This document shows, in pieces, positions 1 to 7,038 of a stretch of DNA of 64,000 nt. Numbering within the stretch: the first letter of the stretch is position 1; the number at the start of each line of letters is the position of its first letter. A program made the position numbers and the translations under genes. The notes below the pieces were generated by a model, which saw only the letters and a program-made list of their open reading frames with translations, was not told where the DNA came from and ran no database searches. Source of the stretch: Pseudobdellovibrionaceae bacterium (GTDB lineage Bacteria > Bdellovibrionota > Bdellovibrionia > Bdellovibrionales > UBA1609); NCBI GenBank assembly GCA_020635055.1, contig JACKAN010000004.1:1-64000 (forward strand), given 5' to 3'.

Positions 1-19
1 TAAGTCAAGTGGGAAGATT

Positions 20-1006
20 ATGAAGACAAATATAGTGTTATTCTTACTTTTTGTTACTAGCCTAATTGAATTGGTTTCTTGTGGTCCAAGAGATACGCAT
101 ATAAAAAATCTTAAGGAAAGGCTTCATTCTGGAGAGATGATAAAATTTAATAATCTTGGTGATAGACTTCCAACATGTTTTAAAGATGAAAATGATTGGC
201 AAGATTTGAGACTTCATGAAAATGATTATGAAGCTTTTGTCTTGCATCAACTTTTTGGAATTATGCAAAATGGTTATAAAAATTGTTTAAGAGTAGGAAG
301 CCGTGTTTTCGTTTCAAATAACAAAATAAAAGCCAGTGGATCTTTGGGCTGGGCAGAAATTACTGGAGTTGTTCTTGTAAGTTTAGATGCAATAGGTAAA
401 GGAAAAAATAAAGAATTGTTAACAAAGGCCTTAGGTGCAACCTATTTTGATCAAAGGGTGGAGAGCTTAGCTAAGAGTGCTCAGGTCAAGGATCAGGGTA
501 TCGTTCAGATTATACAGTTTAAATATATTCCTGGATCTTCTTCATTGGAAGCGCAAATAAAAGCAAAACAACTAGTTAAAGATACTCTGGAGTCTCAATT
601 AATTGAAGGTAAAATATTTAGCGAAAAAGAGGAAGGAAAGTTTCTGCCTAGCTGTATAGATGCAAGCCAGATCTGGAAAGAAATGAGAGTAAATGAAAGT
701 GAATACACTTTGTTAATTCAAGGCAAGATTAAAACAATAATCAAAAGTGGTTTAAAAAATTGTCATCAAGTGGGTCAAGAAATTCCAATAAATTCTAAAG
801 GTTTGTCTGGCCAACTAGGTATTGTGAAAATAACAGAGTTAAAATTATTAAGTTTAGAGTCATTAAAAAAACAACAGAAAGTAATTTTAGATGAGCTTAC
901 CTTGGCCAATTTTAATTTTAGTCTTGAACGCATCGAGAAAGAATTAAAAAATGATACAAATAAAATAGTTAGCTTAATTTACTTTGATTATTTAGGTGTC
1001 AAATAA
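20..1006 (+). CDS. Lipoprotein with two tandem repeat domains
   Basis: I do not recognise a named family. The N-terminus is a lipoprotein signal peptide ending in LVSC, with the lipidated cysteine at residue 21, so the protein is probably anchored in the inner or outer membrane. The mature part holds two copies of one domain, about residues 50-139 and 209-293. Both share a P-[TS]-C start, a W..[LM]R..E..Y stretch, a G.KNC segment (residues 85-89 and 244-248), a following V-G, and an LG....IT strand. The spacing of the G.K and VG elements is reminiscent of an ASCH-like fold, but that is only a guess. Its stop codon overlaps the next start by one base (TAATG), so it is co-translated with the gene at 1006. 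A purine-rich GGGAAG lies just upstream of the start. Function is unknown. Confidence 0.8.
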   Translation: MKTNIVLFLLFVTSLIELVSCGPRDTHIKNLKERLHSGEMIKFNNLGDRLPTCFKDENDWQDLRLHENDYEAFVLHQLFGIMQNGYKNCLRVGSRVFVSNNKIKASGSLGWAEITGVVLVSLDAIGKGKNKELLTKALGATYFDQRVESLAKSAQVKDQGIVQIIQFKYIPGSSSLEAQIKAKQLVKDTLESQLIEGKIFSEKEEGKFLPSCIDASQIWKEMRVNESEYTLLIQGKIKTIIKSGLKNCHQVGQEIPINSKGLSGQLGIVKITELKLLSLESLKKQQKVILDELTLANFNFSLERIEKELKNDTNKIVSLIYFDYLGVK

Positions 1007-1965
1007 TGAACTCACAGAGGGAATCCTTTCAAATAAGTTTTTTTATCCCACTTAATAGTTTGGTCTATAAAATAAAAATAGCTGCGGCTTTTGTGTTTAT
1101 AAGTATTTTTATAAATTCACAAAGTTATGCACAGGTGAGTGTACAGGAAAAAATAGGTACAGGTTTTAATCCTTGGAGCTATAGTTATTTTGGTTTATTT
1201 AATCAAGAACTTAAGTCGATGGAAGAAGGGGGAGCAAGGTTAAGCTCCTATAATTTTTTAACAGCTTCTTATAAATTAGGTTCTGATAATAAAATAGCCT
1301 TTAGGTTACCCTTTTCTTATAATAGTTATGGCTTTGATGAATTCAATGGTAATTCTGTGCAGAATCAAGAACTTATTATGCAAGATGTTTTTGTAAGCTT
1401 TGTAGATTACAATTTAATTTTGTTGCCTTTGGATATCGGTGTTTATTGGGAGGCACGAATCTATGCTCCAACCAGTGAATCTTCACAAGACATAAAATTA
1501 ATATCTAGATTTAGAAATGATTTTATTTTTTCTAAATACATTACATCTGAATGGGTATTGGAATATGTATCTAAACTCAGTTATTATTATCAATCACAAA
1601 CCGCCTATGAGAACAACTTTATAGACGAAAATGGTTTCGAGGTGAGTACAGTTTCAAGGACTAAAAAACTGGAATACGACCACTGGTTGAACATATGGTT
1701 TAGATTAATGCCTGAACTTAGTTTTGGTTGGTTAGCGGGTTGGGAAGACACCTATTATAACAAATCCAACATAAACAATGGTAGAAATAAGCCTGGAAAG
1801 CATGAATATAAAATGGGTCCTCAAGTGTCTTTTGAGCTATCTCCCAAGGCGAACTTTATATTTCAAGTCTCAGAAAATATTATTAACAGTGAGAACCGAC
1901 AAGAATTAGCTAAATTTAAAAATGACAATCTAGAGATGACTTTATTGGCGTTTTTGAGATTTTAA
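1006..1965 (+). CDS. Probable outer-membrane beta-barrel protein
   Basis: The 319-residue product has a long N-terminal signal peptide, with a hydrophobic core at about residues 23-37 and likely cleavage after SYA at residue 42. The rest is rich in aromatic and alternating polar residues typical of antiparallel beta strands. The last residue is phenylalanine (FLRF end), as in many BAM-inserted outer-membrane proteins. No enzyme motif is visible. The start overlaps the preceding lipoprotein gene by one base, and it ends 74 bases before rfbB. The pairing with a lipoprotein and sugar-nucleotide genes suggests an export or envelope role, but this is inference. It could instead be a periplasmic beta-rich protein. 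Confidence 0.7.
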   Translation: MNSQRESFQISFFIPLNSLVYKIKIAAAFVFISIFINSQSYAQVSVQEKIGTGFNPWSYSYFGLFNQELKSMEEGGARLSSYNFLTASYKLGSDNKIAFRLPFSYNSYGFDEFNGNSVQNQELIMQDVFVSFVDYNLILLPLDIGVYWEARIYAPTSESSQDIKLISRFRNDFIFSKYITSEWVLEYVSKLSYYYQSQTAYENNFIDENGFEVSTVSRTKKLEYDHWLNIWFRLMPELSFGWLAGWEDTYYNKSNINNGRNKPGKHEYKMGPQVSFELSPKANFIFQVSENIINSENRQELAKFKNDNLEMTLLAFLRF

Positions 1966-2039
1966 TGACTAATTTATGCTCTGCATAGCATTGATTTATG
2001 CGGGTGCCTTTTTTTATCCTAGCAGGATAAACTTATCAT

Positions 2040-3023
2040 ATGAAAATATTTGTTACAGGGGGAGCTGGATTTATTGGCTCTAATTTTTGTGACCTTCTAT
2101 TAAAACAAAGAAATTTAGAAAAGCTTTGTATCTTAGATAAATTTACCTATGCAGGTTTGGAGTTAAATTTAGAAGAAGCAATCAAGGATTCTCGAACCAG
2201 TTTAATACGAGGAGATATTTGTAATGCCAGCTCATATAAAGATGAGATCCTTGATTCAGATATAGTAATTAATTTTGCAGCGGAAAGTCATGTAGACAAC
2301 TCTATAGATTCACCTGAAGAATTTGTACGAACCAACGTGTTTGGCACGTTCCAGCTATTAGAAGTAGTCAGAAAATCAGATAAACCAATAAGATATGTTC
2401 AGATATCCACTGACGAAGTTTACGGAAGCTTATCATTAACAGACAGCTCAGCAAATGAGTCCTCGCCGATAATACCATCTTCTCCTTATTCGGCGTCAAA
2501 AGCGGGTGCTGACCATCTAGTGATGAGTTATTTTAAAACCTATGGCTTGGATGTTGTTATTACCAGAAGTTCAAATAATTATGGTCCAAGACAATTGCCA
2601 GAAAAATTTATCCCAAAAATAATCTCCAATGCTTTTGAAAATGAAAAAATTCCTGTTTATGGAAGTGGGAACAATATAAGGGATTGGATCTATGTTGATG
2701 ACAACTGCAATGGTATTTTGAAGGCGGCTATTGAAGGAATAAGTGGTGGTGTTTACCATTTTGCTTCAAATATCGAGTTGAATAATCTCTCGTTAGCGAA
2801 ACATATTTTAAGTAATATGAAAAAACCAGAAGAGCTTATCGAATTTGTCACTGATCGACTTGGACATGATTTACGCTATTCATTAGAAACTAGGAAAACT
2901 CAGATGGAGCTAAACTGGAAAATTCAAAACAATTTACAAACTGGCTTAAACAAAACAATAAATTGGTACAAGGATCATCCAGAGTGGACGAAAACTGCAT
3001 TGATAAAACTAAACAAGCGATAG
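2040..3023 (+). CDS. rfbB: dTDP-glucose 4,6-dehydratase
   Basis: Extended short-chain dehydrogenase that converts dTDP-glucose to dTDP-4-keto-6-deoxyglucose in the cytoplasm, using bound NAD. The Rossmann motif GGAGFIG is at residues 7-13. The family-specific catalytic TDE triad is at residues 124-126, and the YxxxK pair is Y150/K154. The 327-residue length is slightly below the usual 340-360. The gene lies one base before rfbA, which makes its substrate. No rfbC or rfbD lies nearby, so the product either feeds another 6-deoxyhexose or aminosugar, or is completed by genes elsewhere. It sits in an operon-like run from 20 to 7038. Confidence 0.92.
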   Translation: MKIFVTGGAGFIGSNFCDLLLKQRNLEKLCILDKFTYAGLELNLEEAIKDSRTSLIRGDICNASSYKDEILDSDIVINFAAESHVDNSIDSPEEFVRTNVFGTFQLLEVVRKSDKPIRYVQISTDEVYGSLSLTDSSANESSPIIPSSPYSASKAGADHLVMSYFKTYGLDVVITRSSNNYGPRQLPEKFIPKIISNAFENEKIPVYGSGNNIRDWIYVDDNCNGILKAAIEGISGGVYHFASNIELNNLSLAKHILSNMKKPEELIEFVTDRLGHDLRYSLETRKTQMELNWKIQNNLQTGLNKTINWYKDHPEWTKTALIKLNKR

Positions 3024-3030
3024 GTTGAAT

Positions 3031-3903
3031 ATGAAAGGTATAGTCTTAGCAGGGGGAAGCGGAACTAGAATGTTCCCACTAACGAAATCAGTTTCAAAAC
3101 AATTATTAGGTGTTTATGATAAACCCGCCATATTTTATCCCTTATCAATTCTCATGCTTGCAGATGTACGTGAAATAGCACTCATAGTTAACCCTCACGA
3201 AAAACAAGCCTTTATAGATTTATTGGGAGATGGCAGCCAATATGGAATTAAAATTAATTACTTTGTGCAAAGTGAACCGAGAGGCATTGCCGACGCTTAT
3301 AATGTTGTAAAAAATTATATTGAGGGAGAGTCCTCGATGATGATTTTAGGTGACAACTTTTTTTACGGTTATGAATTACCTAAAAGAATTCGGAAAGCGA
3401 TCGAAAATAATAAAGGGGCCACTGTTTTTGCTATGCAAGTTAAAGAACCTAAGCGTTTTGGCGTGCTAGATATTAAAGATCCCAACTTGCCGCCAAGAGG
3501 GATTGTAGAAAAGCCAGCTCATCCACCTTCTAACTGGGCGGTAACTGGTCTTTATATTTTTGATAAAGATGTTACAAAGTATGTTAATGAACTCCAGCCA
3601 TCTACACGGGGTGAACTTGAAATAACAGAGCTCATTGATATTTATTTAAAAAAACAAAATTTAAAAGTAGAATATTTGGGAAGAGGGACGGCTTGGCTAG
3701 ATACGGGAACGCCAGATGGCATGTTAAGTTGCGCCTCCTTTGTTAAGACTGTAGAAGAAAGGCAGGGTTTTAAAATAGCTTGTTTAGAAGAAATTTCTTA
3801 CAGACGTGGTTTTATGACTTTAGATCAAATAACTTCACAAGTAAAAAAATACCCAAATTGCTCTTATCGAGATTATATTTTGCAAGTTTTGGAAGCTACA
3901 TGA
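3031..3903 (+). CDS. rfbA: Glucose-1-phosphate thymidylyltransferase
   Basis: Makes dTDP-glucose from dTTP and glucose-1-phosphate, the substrate of the preceding rfbB. The nucleotidyltransferase signature GGSGTR lies at the N-terminus, followed by SKQLL and YDKPAIFYPLS, both diagnostic of RmlA. A LGDNFFYG metal-site motif and a GTAWLDTGT motif follow. Length (about 290 residues) matches the family. An upstream in-frame TTG at 3025 would add two residues, but ATG at 3031 gives the canonical MKGIVLAGG start. The stop overlaps the next gene's start as ATGA. The family's usual L-Y-P after GTR is M-F-P here, a mild deviation. Confidence 0.93.
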   Translation: MKGIVLAGGSGTRMFPLTKSVSKQLLGVYDKPAIFYPLSILMLADVREIALIVNPHEKQAFIDLLGDGSQYGIKINYFVQSEPRGIADAYNVVKNYIEGESSMMILGDNFFYGYELPKRIRKAIENNKGATVFAMQVKEPKRFGVLDIKDPNLPPRGIVEKPAHPPSNWAVTGLYIFDKDVTKYVNELQPSTRGELEITELIDIYLKKQNLKVEYLGRGTAWLDTGTPDGMLSCASFVKTVEERQGFKIACLEEISYRRGFMTLDQITSQVKKYPNCSYRDYILQVLEAT

Positions 3904-4706
3904 AAAAGATTGCCATATTCATTCCATGTTATAACTCAGCAAGGAGAATAAGACATTTTTTGCAAAGCTTTGATAAAGAAATTTTAAATGATGTTTATTC
4001 AGTTATTTGTGTGGACAATGCGAGTGATGATTCCACACTCAAAGTTCTGGAAGCTACTAAAGCTAAGTCGCCATTACTTCAATATAAGCTGCTGATTTTT
4101 AAAAATAAGAAAAACTATGGTTTGGGTGGAAGTCACAAAATAGTATTTACATATTTAATAGAAAACAATTATAGCCATTGCTTGATTTTACCCAGTAATT
4201 ACAAGGGAAGCCCTAAAGAAATTGCGAAACAATTTTTTACACATTTAGTTCAACATCCAGATTCAGATATACTTATTGGAAAAAGAATTTTTAAATCTCA
4301 ACTTGATTTTCAAACTAAAATAGTAAAATCCCTAAGTAATAAAATTGCTGAACCCCTTAAACATTTGTTGTCTGATTTTAAATTTTCAGACATTGGCTCA
4401 CGATTTCTATTACTTAAAGTGGATATATTAAATCAAATTCCATTTAAAACTTTATCAGATGGCCGAGAATTTAATTTACAACTCAATGTTTTGCTAAGTG
4501 AAAATAAAGATCTTAAAATCGAAGAAATTACTTTAAAAAACTGGGCCTTTTCAAATACTGAAACATCAAAAATAATACGCTATAGTGGTAAGATGATAAA
4601 AACGATGTCTCGCTATGGTATAAATAAATATTTTTTTAAAAGAAGTGGTTGGCGTTTGTTTGCTGATTTTCCTGATAACTTAGAAAGAGAGTATGAAATA
4701 ATATGA
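3900..4706 (+). CDS. Family 2 glycosyltransferase
   Basis: Cytoplasmic GT-A glycosyltransferase of about 268 residues. The open frame extends upstream to 3780 inside rfbA, but ATG at 3900 overlaps the rfbA stop (ATGA) and places the GT2 start IFIPCYN immediately at the N-terminus, so I use it. A VDNASDD motif marks the nucleotide-binding strand. A clear DxD is not obvious: the usual position reads LILPSNY, so the metal site may be altered and activity is uncertain. Its place after rfbB-rfbA suggests transfer of a dTDP- or other activated sugar. It overlaps the next gene by 4 bases. Confidence 0.8.
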   Translation: MKKIAIFIPCYNSARRIRHFLQSFDKEILNDVYSVICVDNASDDSTLKVLEATKAKSPLLQYKLLIFKNKKNYGLGGSHKIVFTYLIENNYSHCLILPSNYKGSPKEIAKQFFTHLVQHPDSDILIGKRIFKSQLDFQTKIVKSLSNKIAEPLKHLLSDFKFSDIGSRFLLLKVDILNQIPFKTLSDGREFNLQLNVLLSENKDLKIEEITLKNWAFSNTETSKIIRYSGKMIKTMSRYGINKYFFKRSGWRLFADFPDNLEREYEII

Positions 4707-5272
4707 ATCATTTAAAAGGATTATTTGCCGTTTTATTAGTATCAGGAATTATGTGGTCGGGATGGTCTGTTTATCGAGATTTTCTATACAATGGGCAAAA
4801 ACCTCCTGAAAGCACAAAAATACTCAATGAGTTAAAAGAAAAAGGAATTCCTGATTTTGAGTTGAAAGATTTAAATGGAAATATGATTAGACTTTCTAAC
4901 TATAAAGATAAAGTTGTAATAGTAAATTTCTGGGCTTCTTGGTGCGATCCTTGTGTTGAGGAATTTCCAGCTCTTATGGCATTGGTGGAACATTTTAAGG
5001 GAAGAATTGTAATGATGGCTATTTCTGCTGATAATACAGAAGAAGATATGAAGAATTTTTTAAAAGCTTTCAAAGTTGATAATCAAAACATAATAGTAAT
5101 GTGGGATAAAGAACAAAATGTAGCAAAAAAATTTGGAACACAAGTTTTACCGGAATCTTACATTTTAGGCATTAATAACAAATTAGTTAGGAAAGTTGCA
5201 GGTGTGGATGATTGGTCGAGCCCCTATGCCAAAGAGTTTTTCGAAAATTTACTTATGGATAAAAATCCGTGA
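4703..5272 (+). CDS. TlpA-like membrane-anchored thioredoxin
   Basis: Redox protein of 189 residues. One N-terminal membrane segment (about residues 6-23) would anchor a periplasmic thioredoxin domain. The active site is WASWCDPC with cysteines 81 and 84, followed by the EEFPAL helix typical of TlpA/ResA/AhpC-type reductases. A cis-proline equivalent appears in QVLPESY. The likely role is reducing or isomerising disulfides of exported proteins. The gene overlaps the upstream glycosyltransferase (ATGA) and the downstream FecR gene (GTGA), so it is translationally coupled to both. Its substrate is not evident; cysteine-containing envelope proteins encoded nearby are possible clients. Confidence 0.88.
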   Translation: MNHLKGLFAVLLVSGIMWSGWSVYRDFLYNGQKPPESTKILNELKEKGIPDFELKDLNGNMIRLSNYKDKVVIVNFWASWCDPCVEEFPALMALVEHFKGRIVMMAISADNTEEDMKNFLKAFKVDNQNIIVMWDKEQNVAKKFGTQVLPESYILGINNKLVRKVAGVDDWSSPYAKEFFENLLMDKNP

Positions 5273-7038
5273 GAATATTTGCTTTTTTAATAGTAGCACT
5301 GACGGCCAGCCAAACCTTTGCGGAGTGGAAACTTCAAAGAATTCAAGGAAATCTTGAGTTAATTAGAAATGGACAATCAATTTCTACAAGTCCTAAATTG
5401 GAATTAAAAACAGGTGATATTGTTAAAACAGATAAGGGATCTCGGGTCCAATTGGTCGATGGTGAAAATCAATTATGGTTGGGTCCAGGGTCCACATTTA
5501 CAATACAAGAGAGTCAAATATCTAAATCACAAGTTTTAAATTTACTTTATGGAAAAATGAGGGCTGTGATTCAAAAAGGTGAAGGGCGTAAATATCGATT
5601 TAAAACTAAAAGTGTTGTGGCCGGCGTGAGAGGCACTGAGTTTTTTATGTCTTCAGAGGAAGAGGGTGACTTTGTTTGTACATTAGAGGGTGAAGTACAA
5701 GTCACTACAAAAGAGGGAGATAAAATTAGTGTCACTGAAGGAAAAGGTTTAAGGGTTGCAAAGGGCGAAAATATAAAATTATCTGATAACTCCCCTTTTT
5801 TAGTTCAACGTTGGATAGCAGAAACTGATTTCGATAGTGAACCTCTGTTGTTTTCTTCAAGCTATCAATTAAATTACAGAAAACACGAATTAGGACCCTT
5901 TTTTACTGGGCTCAGTGGAAGCCTATATTACTGTGACTCTATAGATAAAGATTTTTCTAAAGCTTCGGGAGACAATAATTACAAATGCTTTCGCTCCTAT
6001 ATAACACCCTTCTTGCAATATGGTGTAAAAGATCGGTTATTCTTTAGACCAGCAGTGGTTACAACAAATACTGAGATGAGTATAAAAATAGATTCTGTAC
6101 CAGAGAAAATTGGAAAATCAGCGGCTGCCTTTACTTTAGCTGAAGCTTTTGCAGAGTTGGAAAGAGGTGGCTGGGATTTTAAATTGGGCTACCAAGATGT
6201 CGAGTGGAATGATGGAGTATTGCTTTCAAGACGTTTGTGGACCTTAGAGCCAACATCACATCTGGCTTTGCGTATTAATAAAGAATTTAATGATTGGGAA
6301 CTAGAGCTACTTGGGGGGCCTGGAGTTGAAGATAAATTTATTCTTAACGGACACTCACATATAAAAACTCTTGGTGCAAAGATTTCCGCTCCAAGTAATA
6401 TGGGAAATATTTTTGTGTTACACAATGATTTTGGTGAATGGGAAGCTGGCAAGAGCCCATATGTCTATGGTCATGAAATAGTGAACTATGGATTTTATTC
6501 AAATAATAAAATTTCTAAATGGGATTATCAATTATCCGGAATTTATCAAAAGCATTTAGTTCATCACAATGCAAATGGTGACAAAGGGAGCGCGGCCGGT
6601 TCTATGTTGGATATAACTTTAGGTAGACAAACTCAGTGGCTAAGTTCTTCAAGAATTTTTATGCGCTACTTGTTGGCAACTAAAAATTTTATTTCTGTTT
6701 TAGAGGATTACTATAAGTTGGGGGCTGCAAACATAACAAGTTTTCGATCTAACTTGAGTCAATGGCGGCTGGGCTTAGATACACCTATACGGGATACCCA
6801 ATCATTAAAAATCGAGTATTTTTATAGTTATGAGGTGAGTGATAAGGGCTTTGTGAGACAACTCAAAGGTAGTGGTGAAAATTTGTTTATTGGTTGGGAA
6901 TTGGATGCTCTTCATTATTGGAAAATTAATAGCCACTTAAATTTTATAAATGGGCTTTGGTATTTCCATCCCAGCCTTCACCAGCCAGGCTCTGATGGAG
7001 CCTACGGCTGGATTAGCAGACTGGATTTTACTCTTTAG
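5269..7038 (+). CDS. Secreted FecR-domain protein with beta-rich C-terminus
   Basis: The 589-residue product starts at GTG overlapping the tlpA-like stop (GTGA). A cleavable signal peptide ends TFA at residue 18. A FecR domain spans about residues 25-160 and includes the hallmark SVVAGVRGTEFF near residues 115-126. The remaining 420 residues are rich in aromatic-polar alternation and may form an outer-membrane or surface beta structure. There is no sigma factor or TonB receptor next to it, so this is not a classical FecR anti-sigma protein; such free-standing FecR domains may bind cell-wall or surface glycans, which is inference. Its last 11 bases overlap the convergent peptidase gene. Confidence 0.82.
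   Translation: MRIFAFLIVALTASQTFAEWKLQRIQGNLELIRNGQSISTSPKLELKTGDIVKTDKGSRVQLVDGENQLWLGPGSTFTIQESQISKSQVLNLLYGKMRAVIQKGEGRKYRFKTKSVVAGVRGTEFFMSSEEEGDFVCTLEGEVQVTTKEGDKISVTEGKGLRVAKGENIKLSDNSPFLVQRWIAETDFDSEPLLFSSSYQLNYRKHELGPFFTGLSGSLYYCDSIDKDFSKASGDNNYKCFRSYITPFLQYGVKDRLFFRPAVVTTNTEMSIKIDSVPEKIGKSAAAFTLAEAFAELERGGWDFKLGYQDVEWNDGVLLSRRLWTLEPTSHLALRINKEFNDWELELLGGPGVEDKFILNGHSHIKTLGAKISAPSNMGNIFVLHNDFGEWEAGKSPYVYGHEIVNYGFYSNNKISKWDYQLSGIYQKHLVHHNANGDKGSAAGSMLDITLGRQTQWLSSSRIFMRYLLATKNFISVLEDYYKLGAANITSFRSNLSQWRLGLDTPIRDTQSLKIEYFYSYEVSDKGFVRQLKGSGENLFIGWELDALHYWKINSHLNFINGLWYFHPSLHQPGSDGAYGWISRLDFTL

Noticed and set aside
1977..2015. Possible terminator between the barrel-protein gene and rfbB
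   Set aside because: A seven-T run at 2009-2015 is present, but the upstream inverted repeats are only 5 bases and are not adjacent to the T run.
5269..7038. FecR protein as part of a sigma/anti-sigma iron-signalling system
   Set aside because: There is no ECF sigma factor or TonB receptor gene nearby, and the protein has a cleavable signal peptide instead of a cytoplasmic anti-sigma N-terminus.
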